DNA of 64,000 nucleotides. It comes from Lutraria lutraria (taxonomy: Eukaryota; Mollusca; Bivalvia; Venerida; Mactridae). The notes beneath the pieces are model-generated. The model was not told the DNA's origin and made no database searches. It saw only the letters and a program-made list of their open reading frames with translations. Of this stretch, positions 1 through 11,971 are shown piece by piece. The translations under genes and the position numbers were made by a program. The DNA is taken from assembly GCA_964023205.1 (NCBI GenBank), contig OZ026840.1:10154603-10218602 (forward strand), in the 5' to 3' direction. How positions within the stretch are numbered: the stretch's first letter is position 1; the number at the start of each line of letters is the position of its first letter.

Positions 1-130
1 TAGTCATAAGTTATAAGTTATAAGTTATAAGTTACAAGTTATGAGTTACAAGTCATAAGTTACTAGTCATAAGTTATAAGTTACAAGTTACAAGTTATAA
101 GTTACAAGTCATAAGTCACTAGTCATAAGT
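1..130. repeat. Heptamer minisatellite (ATAAGTT / ACAAGTT)
   Basis: A run of 7-bp units of the form A[TC]AAGT[TC], with occasional ACTAGTC variants, runs from the window edge, so its true left end is not visible. A second block of the same repeat lies at 2745-2860. Each block is followed by similar sequence (ACCCTTACTATTG), showing that the repeat belongs to a larger duplicated segment. Confidence 0.85.
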
Positions 131-439
131 TGAACTGTCAACTGTTCTTATGTAGAGTAGTGTTTACCCTTACTATTGATGGTCAGGAAGGCAATATAGT
201 TAGAGTCTTCCTGTTTCGTATAGGGGCTATAACTTTGAAATTCAGACCACATACTCAATTTGACACGCCTTTAAAGATATACCTGTTTGTATGTTAAAGC
301 TACAGCTATGAACTTTGGACCTTGTGAATAGTTTCAGACGCAGAATTGAACTTCGATATCAGTTGACATAGATTGTGACATTGTGCCTGCTTTTTATTTT
401 TAATAGTCAATATTATTTATCTCGTCATTTAGAGCCTAT

Positions 440-490
440 GTAGGCAGGTGAGCGATATAAGGTCATCATGGCCCTCTTGTTGATTAAACA
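440..490 (-). repeat. End of the GAGGGCCATGATGGCCC interspersed repeat
   Basis: Read on the minus strand, this matches the first ~45 bases of the repeat at 19585-20340 (AACAAGAGGGCCATGATG, then TATATCGCTC after small changes). Only the leading end is present here. The family is familiar from bivalve genomes, which supports the organism guess. Confidence 0.6.
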
Positions 491-562
491 CTCAGTTTGT
501 TAATACAATTTATTGCTTAAGTAGTTACGAGTGTTTGTACACGTATACTAGTATATACAACT

Positions 563-990
563 GCTCAATAAAAAATCTAAAACCTGAATGTCTAGCTTCA
601 TTATTACTTCTGAAACCATCAGTTGTACCTTGTATTTAAATCCAAACGGTTTCAGTTTGACATAGCCATCAAAATGCCATATACCATCTATCTATAACCC
701 ACAGATTGTCCCCAAATTTGCAGTTCCTTATCGATTACATCAACAACTGTATCAAATGGAGTGTATGTATGCAAACCCCGACGCTTCAGGTTTAACTTCT
801 TCATGATATTTTTCAACTGACGGAGTGGAAACAAAATCCCGTGCCTAACAACAAAAATCCAAAGATTTCCTTATACCTAAACCCTAGACTGAAATGCTCA
901 ACAATGAGTGAGGACCTTCTCTGGTTTGAGATGCTAAAGGCAAATAAGTCGGCCATATCCAGCAGTGCCAATATGATCATAACTATGTAC
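563..990 (+). repeat. Duplicated segment, copy 1
   Basis: Starts GCTCAATAAAAAATCT and ends ATCATAACTATGTAC. The same sequence, with scattered substitutions and small indels, recurs at 2945-3369. The two copies flank the exon-like block and the 57-bp minisatellite, so this is a local segmental duplication or a pair of repeats around an insertion. The short ORF at 841-1038 falls inside and looks like chance. Confidence 0.8.
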
Positions 991-1111
991 TACGGAAGCC
1001 TATTAGGGCCATTTTGTCTTAGGAATTCTGAACTATGACTAACGTCTTTTGTCTTAGTAATTATGCGTAATGACATATGACATAATTATATATACGTGCA
1101 TTTGCTTCAAC

Positions 1112-1876
1112 ATGGCGGAGAGCGGGAGTTCAGGTGAAAATGAAGATTGTTTGGTAAGTTAACAGCTTGACATACGTTATTTACTAAATGAACATCGTTA
1201 AACAACATTTGGCTGAAATTTAGAATAGCAGCTCTACATTTACAAGGCCAATATTCTTTGAATTTTCGTTTTCAAACCCGCCGATCCTCCGGAAAGATGT
1301 TTTGTAAATTTATATACATATCTATCTATCTTATCATTTTAGAGACCAAGGGGTAATGGGAGACACCCAATGTTGAAACTATAGATTGGATGGCTCCATC
1401 AAACGAGAGGAAAATAAAGACAAGTGACAACTCGGAGAGGAGGGGGCACAATAATCTATGAATTCAATACCAAGAGAATCTTCTTTCCTGGTGGGAAAAA
1501 TGATATGGGCGAGCTAGCAGACATGGAAGTCAATCTGTCCTCATATAATGGAGAGGCCATTGAAAAATTCATTGGTAAGGATGGAAAAGAATATTGTCTT
1601 CAAGACTATTTGAAAACTATCGGTGTCTATTCATCACAATATTATTTGTACTTGAGAACTTCAAAAAAGCCACTCAGTCAAGAGCTGGCGAGTGAAGAGC
1701 CACTCAGTGAAGAGAGCTTTCCTGTTCCAAGTATAACCTCATTGACAATAAATGGTCATTTCTCTACAGGCCATGGATATACATGTACATCTTTCTCAAA
1801 AGGGGTGCTATCCACACAAGGGTGCCAAAATCATGAAGTGATGTTTAAAGACATATATATATCATACTTTTTTTAA
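1112..1876 (+). pseudogene. Two-exon-like fragment, function unknown
   Basis: A good start context (CAACATGGCGG) opens a 14-codon piece (1112-1153, MAESGSSGENEDCL) ending in a perfect donor GTAAGT. A plausible acceptor (TTATCATTTTAG) lies at 1342. Downstream, 1424-1876 is open for 150 codons with a coding-like stretch (RIFFPGGKNDMGELADMEV, then EAIEKFIGKDGKEYCLQDYL). The acceptor frame meets TAG at 1382, and a second frame (IDWMAPSNERKIKTSDNSE) joins it only across the GGGGG tract near 1440, so a frameshift is likely. I do not recognise the protein. It could be a captured host-gene fragment or a decayed TE gene. The end of the long ORF is probably read-through. Confidence 0.4.
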
Positions 1877-1949
1877 AAAGGGCGTTACACAAAATAAACA
1901 AAGAAATAATAATTATGTCTTTTGTGTTATAAATTATGTCTTATATAAT

Positions 1950-2645
1950 ATGTCTCATGTATTAGGAATTAACGTCTTTCGCATTATGAATTATGTCTTA
2001 TATAATATGTCTTATGTATTAGGAATTAACGTCTTTCGCATTATGAATTATGTCTTATATAATATGTCTTATGTATTAGGAATTAACGTCTTTCGCATTA
2101 TGAATTATGTTTTATATAATATGTCTCATGTATTAGGAATTAAGTCATTTGTATTATGAATTATGTCTTATATAATATGTCTTTTGTATTAGGAATTAAC
2201 GTCTTTCGCATTATGAATTATGTCTTATATAATATGTCTCATGTATTAGGAATTAACGTCTTTCGCATTATGAATTATGTCTTATATAATATGTCTTATG
2301 TATTAGGAATTAACGTCTTTCGCATTATGAATTATGTTTTATATAATATGTCTCATGTATTAGGAATTAAGTCATTTGTATTATGAATTATGTCTTATAT
2401 AATATGTCTTTTGTATTAGGAATTAACGTCTTTCGCATTATGAATTATGTCTTATATAATATGTCTCATGTATTAGGAATTAACGTCTTTCGCATTATGA
2501 ATTATGTCTTATATAATATGTCTTTTGTATTAGGAATTAAGTCATTTGTATTATGAATTATGTCTTATATAATATGTCTTATGTATTAAGAATTATGTCT
2601 TTTATATTATGAATTATGTCTTCTGTATTATAAATTATGTCTTAT
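1950..2645 (+). repeat. 57-bp minisatellite with higher-order structure
   Basis: About 12 tandem units of 56-57 bp (key words TATGTATTAGGAATTAACG and TTATGAATTATGTCTTATAT). Units ending in CGTCTTTCGC and units ending in GTCATTTGT alternate in a repeating order, which gives a three- to four-unit higher-order repeat. Because 57 is divisible by 3, the array reads as a 19-residue repeat (MSYVLGINVFRIMNYVLYN) over long open stretches. Nothing suggests it is translated. Related degenerate words lie at 1038-1090 and 1890-1949. Confidence 0.9.
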
Positions 2646-2744
2646 GTCTAATGACTTCTGTCTGTCATTGTTTTATTGTAATAGCTCAAGTAAAATACAA
2701 AACAGTACAACTCAAGCTAGTATTATTTGACCTTGAACAATATG

Positions 2745-2860
2745 TAAGTGACAAGTTATAAGTGGCAAGTTATTAGTCATAAGTTATAAGTGACAAGTTG
2801 TAAGTCACAAGTTATAAGTTCCAAGTCATAAGTCACTAGTCATAAGTTGTAGGTGACAAG
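2745..2860. repeat. Heptamer minisatellite, second block
   Basis: The same AAGTTATA/AAGTCACA heptamer repeat as at 1-130. It precedes sequence shared with that region (ACCCTTACTATTG, then AGGCAA). Confidence 0.85.
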
Positions 2861-2944
2861 TTTTGACAATGTGGCGCTGCAAATTTTGTAAATTTGTATG
2901 ATAGCCTTTACCCTTACTATTGTACGTCAGAAAGGCAAGAAAGT

Positions 2945-3369
2945 TGCTCAATAAAAAATCTTAAAAACCTGAATGTCTAGCTTCATTATTACTTCTGAAA
3001 CCATCAGTTGTACCATGTATACAAAATCCAAATGGTTTCAGTTTGTCATAGCCATCCACATGTCATATACCATCTATCTATAACCCACAGATTGTCCCCA
3101 AATTTGCAGTTCCATACCGATGACAATAACAACTGTATCCAATGGAGTGTATGTTTGTGCAAACTTAACTTCTTCGTGATATTATTCAACTGACGCAGTG
3201 ACAACAAAATCCCGTGCCTTAACAACAAAAATCTAAGATTTCCTTATACCTAAACCCTAGACTGAAATGCTCAACAATGAATGAGGACATTCTCTATTTT
3301 AAAGTCAAATAAGTCGGCACAATAAAGAGTACCATATCCAGCAGTGCCAATATGATCATAACTATGTAC
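2945..3369 (+). repeat. Duplicated segment, copy 2
   Basis: Homologous to 563-990, ending at the same point (ATCATAACTATGTAC). From 3370 the two copies diverge completely. Bases 3370-3880 hold no recognisable gene. Confidence 0.8.
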
Positions 3370-3880
3370 CCCTTCATTTTCACTATCTGTCGATTAATAC
3401 AATTTTCTGTGAAAGATAAAACCAGAGACGTTGTATTATACGTCTCTGATAAAATTAATATTTCCAACATAATTATAATTGTTCTTACTACCAAAATAAA
3501 AGTAAAGCTTATGTAATTTGTACGTTAACGGTGTCTAGTTCATTATTGTAATCGGCTTAAAATGGGGAAAATGTGAACAACTGTTTATTATTTGATACAA
3601 AGACTTATACAATACAAAAAGTTCTTTGCTAGGCTTTCTGAATATAAAAATTCAAACATAAAGCAAGAAATTGTGTAAATAATGGAAGTTATTTTTGTGA
3701 GTCGACCTTTATTTTTTTAATTACAAACCTAGACAAAATATCCTGCTCCCGATCATCGAATTTATTTTTTTCGTACGATAAGGATCCATATCATAGATTT
3801 TTTTTATACTTGAATGTTAACAAAAATGATGCCCTAAAAAGTTGAAAGAATCTAAGGATACTACAAAAATACTTAAAATA

Positions 3881-4663
3881 GATAACGAACGGCAACTCGG
3901 GGTAGAGATTTTCAAGTTGCAACTTATAATTCAAAAGTCAAAAGTCATAATTCATAAGTCATAAATCGGTATTCACAAGTCAGAATTGCCCTCCAGGGCT
4001 TCCATACTAATAGGCTTCCGTAATGTACCCCTTTAAAGTTGCCGATAACGAACGACAACTCTGGGTAGAGATTGTAAAGTTGCAACTTATAATTCAAAAG
4101 TCAAAAGTCATAATTCATAAGTTATAAGTAGGTATTCACAAGTTAGAATTGCCCTCCAGGGCTTCCATACTAATAGGCTTCCGTAATGTACCCCTTTAAA
4201 GTTGCCGATAACGAACGACAACTCTGGGTAGAGATTGTAAAGTTGCAACTTATGATTCAAAAGTCAAAAGTCATATTTCATAAGTTATAAGTAGGTATTC
4301 ACAAGTTAGAATTGCCCTCCAGTGCTTCCATACTAATAGGCTTCCGTAATGTACCACTTTAAAGTTGCCGATAACGAACGACAACTCTGGGTAGAGATTG
4401 TAAAGTTGCAACTTATGATTCAAAAGTCAAAAGTCATAATTCATAAGTTATAAGTAGGTATTCACAAGTTAGAATTGCCCTCCAGGGCTTCCATACTAAT
4501 AGGCTTCCGTAATGTACCCCTTTAAAGTTGCCGATAACGAACGACAACTCTGGGTAGAGATTGTAAAGTTGCAACTTATGATTCAAAAGTCAAAAGTCAT
4601 AATTCATAAGTTATAAGTAGGTATTCACAAGTTAGAATTGCCCTCCAGGGCTTCCATACTAAA
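3881..4663 (+). repeat. 163-bp tandem repeat, about 5 units
   Basis: GCCGATAACGAACGACAACT recurs at 4041, 4204, 4367 and 4530, an exact 163-bp period; a first, more diverged unit begins near 3881. Units differ by few bases, implying recent expansion. Each unit contains the heptamer words of the 1-130 repeat (AAAAGTCATAATTCATAAG), so the array seems to have grown out of the older heptamer repeat. Confidence 0.92.
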
Positions 4664-4890
4664 GGTCTTTATTGTATATCCATAATAAGTTGTTTTTATT
4701 CACGGTGCCTATACCACATGACTTTCAATGATATGCGTGGAACAAAATTAGTAAACAAATGCTCGGTTCAGGTAACATTTTCTTTGATATTTTCTCTAAT
4801 ACTTTATCAATTCTCATCGGATAAAGTGGAGAGCCATCTCAACAAAGTAACTGACACATACAATACGTATATGTACATATAATTTGTTTT

Positions 4891-4988
4891 GGAAAGAAAT
4901 CGGTATTTTTTTAAGATTATGGCATATCACGACAATTTCATGTCACGCAAATACGCGTTCGTAATCTTAAAAATACCGATTTCTTTCC
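4891..4988. repeat. Near-perfect hairpin (28-bp arms)
   Basis: GGAAAGAAATCGGTATTTTT at 4891 is mirrored by AAAATACCGATTTCTTTCC ending at 4988, with a loop of about 43 bases. It is a short fold-back/MITE or a structured RNA candidate. From 5000 to 6040 I see nothing else I can name. Confidence 0.8.
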
Positions 4989-6047
4989 ACACATTTTGAA
5001 AATTGTGTAAGAGTTATTGCCTTTGTTGCAAATAAAGAAATATATCAATTTCTGAAGATATTGCACAGTGACCGATATTGTTTGTTAGATTAGATTGTAC
5101 TGTCTTTTTGCATCTTTTTATCGTGAGTTCATAGAAATGGATCTTCCTTTTTCTTTAATCTTTGGAAAATTTGCAACTCCCATGTAGACCAATGCAAATT
5201 TAAAAGGATAATAGCTCAAAGGAATGTCATCATTTTCGAAAAATCCCACGATAAATAATTTTCTATCAAGAAAACCTATAAAAATTATAATGGTTCCAAA
5301 AATCTATTCGCTCTTTTTTTATTTACTAATTTTGGACATTATGGTTATAAAATCTTAAGTTCGAACAGTTCTTTCTTCACGTAGCATATCACAAAAGACA
5401 GAAACAATTTTTATATATATGTTTTTAAAGGTATCGTTTTACGTCGTTAAGAGTCCACATTAGCACGGGATTAAACAGGCATGATTTAAAAAATGTCGGA
5501 AACTCAATACTTGATCATTCCTATCCCTGGTTTTCAGGGGGTAAAGTAGATATCGAAAGTCAAATACAACTGGTTGAAAGGGTACAAATAAAGTTTTTTT
5601 GCTTCGTTTGATGACAGGAGGAAGTGTTTATGATATTTTAATCGGCATGAAAAATCCATTAGAATTAACTCGGATTCAAAGGTAGAGCTGTAATTATCCC
5701 AATAGCACACATGTCGTACCATAATCGGTATTTAATTGATCATCAATCATTGGAATGAGTTATGCTTTAGATATTGTTATGATTTAGAGAACGTTATTAC
5801 ATCTAACATCATACAAATTTAGCATAATCATAATATTTTTTAAACAAGTGTGATTATTAACATAAGTTGTTAAACATCGTTTGTTTCTGATAACCCGATC
5901 TGGCCTACGGTAATCCACTGTTACACTGTGTAAAGCACCGATACATGCCTCGCCCTTTTTCCTGTGATTTTCTAGACACAGAGTACGTAGCTCGGTAGTT
6001 GGGTTCGGACACTGAAAAGGCGTCCCTGAAAAATTCGAAAGGCGGAG

Positions 6048-6112
6048 CTTTGAATGGAACCCACGACTTTTCGTTTAGTAGTCCAGCACGTTACCACTCG
6101 ACCTCTGACCTC
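6048..6112 (-). repeat. tRNA-like SINE head (Ser-like)
   Basis: On the minus strand, GTCGAGTGGTAACGTGCTGG resembles a Pol III box A region and TCGTGGGTTCCATTC a box B. The rest does not fold as a complete tRNA and continues into non-tRNA sequence (5930-6045). A tRNA-derived SINE is therefore more likely than a working tRNA gene. Confidence 0.5.
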
Positions 6113-6794
6113 CACTTCCATCTACCCTACTTTTAATGAGCATGTGACCATAAACAGACCACATTCGTAACAGATCACATTTTGTAATATGCCTTACAAA
6201 TGTGCTCACACATGTATGTAGCGGAAATTAAGCATGCTGGTATAATTATGTAACATAGCTCCTGTAGCTACAGTATACATTACTTTTTCTACTTTCAATT
6301 ACGTGAAGCCTCTTACATCCGCTTTGAAAATAGTACCACTTGTCGTATTTGTATACATTGCAGACTTTGCAGTTTTGATAAAAGTTCGAGATCTATATAT
6401 TGCAGGATTCTGTTGATTTTGAAAGCATGACAAATATTACATTGGCAATTTACTAACAAGTATAATAATTAAATATTCATCCGCACAAAAGTTCATTCAT
6501 AAACTGTCGAGGTAACCAAATTTACTACATATTGAAATTAGTTCCATTCTGTAAAGTAGTGCAGGAATACTATATTGTCTATGAGCAGTGACTGGTGGAC
6601 ACATTAATACACACAGGGATTGGAAACTGTCGATTTCTCCCAGATATGATATCTTTGGTTTGGCCTCGCAAGCTCACTGACTTCTATTCGAAGTCGCTTT
6701 CAATAAAATCAACGTCTTTTGTACACGCAATTATTGGTTATAAACAATAAGTTAACACAAGAATACTGACACAATCGATTTTGGCATTAACTTC

Positions 6795-7366
6795 AATATT
6801 TTGTTTGAATTGCGTTCGATTTCTGACATTTGATGTCTAAAATAGTTGATGTCAATACATCATTGAAGGAAGAATTGATTGATACTAAGTGTCGCAGCAT
6901 GAGAGACAACCTAGTTTTTACAAATATAGAACAATCAAAAGACGAAAATTGTGAACAAGTCTTGAACAATTTCATTAAAGATAAGTTGAAAGTAAGTGAT
7001 TGTATATCGTTTGAGCGTGTTCACAGAATAAGAGCTAACCCAAGCAAGCCACCTAAGGTAGACAGAAATGGGAGAGTGATTCCAAGACCAATTGTGGCGA
7101 AATTTAGCTTTTTCAAGGATAGGGAAATCATCCGAAGGTCATCAAAGGAGTTAAAGGGTACAAACTATGGTATTTACGAGCACTTCCCTGAAGAGATTGA
7201 ATCTAAGAGAAGAGAACTCTATCCCGTCATGAGACAAGCACGGAAGAACAACAAGCGAGCGGTTCTAGTAAAGGACCGGCTCTTCATCGATGGTGAAGAA
7301 TTCAGAGCTAATCCGCGTGATCGTGTAAGTCAACATAGACAAGGTACTCATTCTAATCACTAGGAT
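6795..7366 (+). CDS. LINE ORF1-like protein (partial at N terminus)
   Basis: Open from 6830 to 7363 (177 aa). It contains CRSMRDNLVF, then FERVHRIRA, a conserved IVAKFSFFKDREII block and a basic C terminus (RRELYPVMRQARKNNKRAVLVKDRLFIDGE). These are features of the L1-type ORF1 nucleic-acid-binding domain (RRM plus C-terminal domain) that accompanies many APE-type LINEs. The expected upstream coiled coil is mostly missing, so the 5' end is truncated or decayed. ORF2 starts within about 20 bases. It is the only intact frame of this element. Confidence 0.75.
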
Positions 7367-7384
7367 TGCCATGGCGAAGTTAAT

Positions 7385-10073
7385 GATAAACTCATAAAAT
7401 GTTGTGCTATCAATGTATGTGGATTGAAGTTGAAATTGAATATCCCAGAATTTAAACAATTTATTTCAAATTTTGATTTATTGGCATCACTTGAAACCCA
7501 CTTGGACAGTTTGGATATTGTAGACATTGACAAATACACTTGTGTTAGAAAAGATCGTCAACAGAAATCTTGTAAAAGATCTGGTGGTATAGCTGTTTAC
7601 ATTAGAAATGACATGTATAAATATTTTAGCGTAATTGATACCCCATGTGAATACGTACTTTGGTTCAAATTGTCCAAGTCTATGTTTAATACAAATGATG
7701 ATGTAATCTTTGGTGCGGTTTACATCCCGCCTGATAATACTAAATTTTTAAAAAATGACATTTATGAAGCATTTTTCTCTGAATACTAGTATACTAATTT
7801 TGTTAATTCAGGAGAGTATGTAATTACTCTAGGTGATTTTAACGCTAGAATGTCAAGCTTGAAAGATGTAACAAATTTTGACCCCAATATTTTCCAAAAT
7901 GTGGATGTTGATTGTAATATTGTATTTGATTCAGATATTACCACGGAATTAGCTCGCCCATGTTTTAGCTTAGATCGTACTTCGAAAGATAAAGTTATAA
8001 ACAGAGCAGGAAGAACGCTTCTACAATTTGTAAAGAATAATAATCTAGCTGTTTTGAATGGTAGGGCATTTAAAGATGCTTACTTGCAAAAATGTATCAG
8101 TTGTTGACGACGTTATTGCATCAGCTAAATCATTACATTTATTTGGTGATTTTGTCGTTGACGATTTCTGTTCATTATATTCAGATGTACATTGTTCACT
8201 ATTATTTGAACTTAAAATGTCAGAGTGTCGTCCAAATACGCCCCCTATAATATATGAAAAGGTAAAAAATCTTCATAAATCTGATATGGCTAAATTCAGT
8301 GAGAATTTAGATAACGAAAAGATCAATGAAATTATGTCTGTCATTGATACAACAGAGTATGTAAACGAACCATTTATTAACGGTATAGTGTCTGATATTG
8401 AGACTGTATTACATGATACAGTACTAAAAACCTGTGGTACTTATTTACATAAGGTCAATAATGTTAAAAGAGATAAGCAAAAACCGTGGTTTAATAATGA
8501 ATGTAAACAATCCAGAAAATTGTATCATAGCTGTAGAAAAAAGTACCATACCAGGAAAATAGTCAAACTAAAGATGAACTCTTACAGACAAGCAAGCAAT
8601 ATAAGAAAATAATTAATCAAAATGTGCTTAAATAAAAGCGAATGCAAAAACAAAAGCTTCGAAATATGAGGAGTTCTTCTCCTAAAGATTATTGGAACTA
8701 CATCAATAGTTTGAATGGAAGAAAGTCTAATACCTGTGATGATATATGTATGTTCACTAATTTCTACAGGGATCTTAATTCGAATAATAATGACAATGAG
8801 GATACTCCTATTATAAATTTCCCAAATGTTGATATACTTAATAATCTAAACGATGAAATAACTGAAGTCGAAATAAATAAAGCAGTTTGTAAGTTAAACA
8901 CGGTAAAGAAGCTGGTCTAGATCAAATTACAAATGGATATATCAAAGCTAGTTGTCCACGTTTCTTCCACTATTGCATAATGTTTTTAATGTAATATTGA
9001 ATCTGGAATTGTCCCTGAGTCTTGGTTGAGTGGTTGTATTATATCCATATATAAAAATAAAGGTAACCCAAATGTAGCAGACAATTATTGTCCAATTACA
9101 CTACTCAGTTGCTTAGGGAAATTGTTTACGTCTATAATGAATGACAGATTAAACTCATTCCTGGAAGATAATGATCTGCTAAATAAAAATCAGGCTGGAT
9201 ATCCGCACAATTTTTCCACAATTGATAATATATTTATCATACATATTCTGTCTGAAATACTTAAATCAAAGAAAAAGAAACTTTTTTGTGCATTCATTGA
9301 CTTCCAAAAAGCTTTTGATTTAGTTTGGAGAGCAGGTTTGTGGGCTAAGCTTCGAAGTTATAATGTTCATGGTATATTTTTGACATATGTGGAAAACATA
9401 TACAGTGGTATTAAATCATGCGTACGTTTGAATAATAAAACATCTGAATTTTTCAATTGCCAAAGGTGTCTTAGACAGGGTGAAAATCTTTCCCCAATTC
9501 TATTTTCACTCTTTCTCAATGATATTGAACATTTTCTACTAAATGACAATAACTCTGGCATTGACTTAGAAAATGTAGACTCTGAATTATTCCTCAAACT
9601 TATCGTTTTGCTCTATGCTGATGACACTGTCATTTTTGCTGATTCTGAAGAAAACCTAATTAGTGGCCTTAATTCATTTAATAACTATTGTAATGAATGG
9701 AAGCTTAGTATTAATTATGGAAAAACTAAAGTTTTAGTATTCGGCGATAAGAAAAAACGAAAACGAAATATAAAGATAAACCGATGTCAGCCTTGAAGTT
9801 CTAGATTCATTCAAATATTTGGGTCTTTATTTTTCAAAAGATAGAAAGTTTAATGACGCTAAACAACACATTTTAGAACAAGCCAGGAAAGCACTTTTTG
9901 TACTTAAGAAAAAAATTCGAAATCTGGTTTTATCTAAAGAATGTCAGATTAAGTTGTTTGATCATACTATTGTTCCAATTTTGACTTATGGCTGTGAAAT
10001 TTGGGGATATACTGACCAGTCAATGATCGAAAAAAATCATACTGATTTGAAGTTATTGTTGGACATAGTAGTT
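7385..10073 (+). pseudogene. LINE ORF2: APE endonuclease and reverse transcriptase, broken
   Basis: Frames in order: endonuclease start (INVCGLK) and LETHLD (7390-7500), then SGGIAVYIRNDM and TLGDFNAR (~7835). An in-frame TAG lies near 7787 and frameshifts near 8060, 8620, 8910 and 9000. The RT follows: SIYKNKGNPNVADNYCPITL (9044), FCAFIDFQKAFDLVW (motif A), QGENLSPILFSLFLNDIE, LLYADDTVIFAD (motif C, 9611) and LDSFKYLGLYF after another frameshift (~9797). It ends in the thumb (LFDHTIVPILTYGCEIWG) and lacks the C-terminal zinc-knuckle region, so the 3' end is lost at about 10073. YADD is intact but the frame is dead. The same family recurs at 41.5-44.6 and 59.3 kb. Clade not assigned. Confidence 0.9.
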
Positions 10074-10379
10074 TAAACTAATTTTGATATTATAATACAT
10101 TATTTTGGACACTGAAATTAACGTAAGTTCAGGTAAGAAATATAGACAATTATTAATCATTAAATATTATTTTACTGATACAGAAATGTACATTTAATCA
10201 TTAGCTATTGGTAAAAACTCATTTCAGTTACGTACTTTCAGTAATTATTGAACAACGCCTCTTTTTAGGATGCATAGCAAAAGTGTCAAGCGACCATTTT
10301 GTGCTCTGACTGATTCACCTTAAATATTTAGATTTGATGTTTTATGGTGGTGTAAGGTTTCATTCGTGTAGTGTTGAGA

Positions 10380-10919
10380 TATATATATATATAAAGAAAC
10401 TTAACATTATTCATGTATTGATATTTCAATGCTCATTAAAGAAATAACCAAGGACAGACATCGTGACATTTTTACTGTCCATCCCGTTGAAGAATTCCAG
10501 GGAAAACAACTCAGAATTACTGAACGGAAAGGGGAATAACTGATTTTTTAAAAACAGCATTATGGGTATTCAAACTATCCGTTCATGGGCTGTTGACCTG
10601 TTTTAATGTTGTAAACATAATACATGTATTGTTGTAAAGAAAAACAAGTTTGATACTGAAAATGTCTAACCCTGATTAATGCAGTTTGAGTCAAACATTG
10701 ATATGTTTCAAATTACCTCCCTTTGAATTAAAATAAGAGCATATTTACTGTTGCATTTTTGGTCAACTGTTTGCATAAACTGTTAATTTCTTGAACGAAC
10801 TGTGTCGGCTGTAGTCCACTGCATATCATACCACGGGACCTTTAGGTGAATACACAGTCAACTAAAGTTGCGTCAATGGAAATCTTACCTAAAATATGTA
10901 AAGTTTCTTTTTTTGTTGA

Positions 10920-10960
<41 letters not shown>
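10380..10960. mobile_element. Possible MITE framed by TA repeats
   Basis: AAAGAAACTTAACAT just after a TA run (10396) is mirrored by ATGTAAAGTTTCTTT (10897-10911) just before a (TA)n run at 10921-10959. The ~500-bp element would sit in a TA microsatellite, as Tc1/mariner-type MITEs do. The inverted ends are only ~15 bp, so this is tentative. The stretch 10960-11810 shows nothing nameable. Confidence 0.35.
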
Positions 10961-10962
<2 letters not shown>

Positions 10963-11811
10963 CCTATGTAGGGAGAAAGAACAAATATGGAAAATTCTTA
11001 ATATTTGACTTTAAGTGGACATAATGTTACCTTTGAAGTTGTTAACCGTTATTTGAAACATGTTACTTGCTAACAATAAGTAAAGAGTATCGCTTTCAGA
11101 CACCAAATTACTGTCCGATCCTTACAATACGCTCAATAAGTCGTTCATGACTTTAAACCTGCCTCAAACATATCTATCAACATAGTGTTTTATTCATTTG
11201 ATATAAGCGTAAGATAGTGTCATTATTATTTAGTGACAAGCATAATTATAGGGGTTATTGCATTCCTAGCGATTCATTGGTCACACAAAAAAAACGTTAG
11301 AGAAATAATTGAAGAAGTAAACTTAGGCTTGTATAAATCTCCTAAGTAGCTACCGCCTTTTCTAGTAACTCGATCCAAGTTTAATGTACTTCAAAACCTA
11401 GTCAAATACTGTGTTATTTACATAATCTTTAGCGAGAGTATCATTGAAGTTTTCTTTAACTCGCTTGATAGAAACATAAAACGTATTGAGAAGAAGGGAC
11501 ACATCAAAGAGACAAGTGTCGTTCAGTTTTTTATTCATAATTAGAAGAATATTCAACTGATATAATCCTAGCATTGTGTAAGGGAAACTTTTATTAATTT
11601 TTAGAGAAAACTATATTTAAAATATTAAACATAAGACTGGTATAACCTTGCATTTAAATTGTGAAAAATTCGGCGCCTTTGTTGAATGCATACTTTACAT
11701 GCAGATGGATGTTTAGACAATCCTTATTATTGTGACTATTCTGGATACAGCCGGAGTAAGTATTCATATCGCTTATAGTATTTCTTTTTACCCAAAATTA
11801 CGACTGATATA

Positions 11812-11971
11812 CAGTCAAACCCCTGAACATCGGACTCCCAGAAAATCGGACGATTTTTCAAGTCTCATTTTTTCGGAATTTATATAAAAGAAGTTCTCTG
11901 AAAAAAGGAATTCTCAGAAAACCGGACTTTTTTACCAGTCCGGAAGGGGTCCGGTTTTCAGGGTTTTACTG
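11812..11971. mobile_element. Pogo/Tigger-like MITE, 160 bp
   Basis: Starts CAGTCAAACCCCTGAA and ends TTTCAGGGTTTTACTG, flanked by TA on both sides (11810-11811 and 11972-11973). The inverted ends continue inward (CGGAC and GTCCGG). A TA target duplication with CAGT...ACTG ends is the pattern of pogo-group elements. It is too short to encode a transposase, so it would be moved in trans. The stretch 11980-13760 shows no gene I can support. Confidence 0.75.

Noticed and set aside
1950..2386. Two real genes encoding a 19-residue repeat
   Set aside because: The frame stays open only because the 57-bp unit is divisible by three; it breaks wherever a 56-bp unit occurs.
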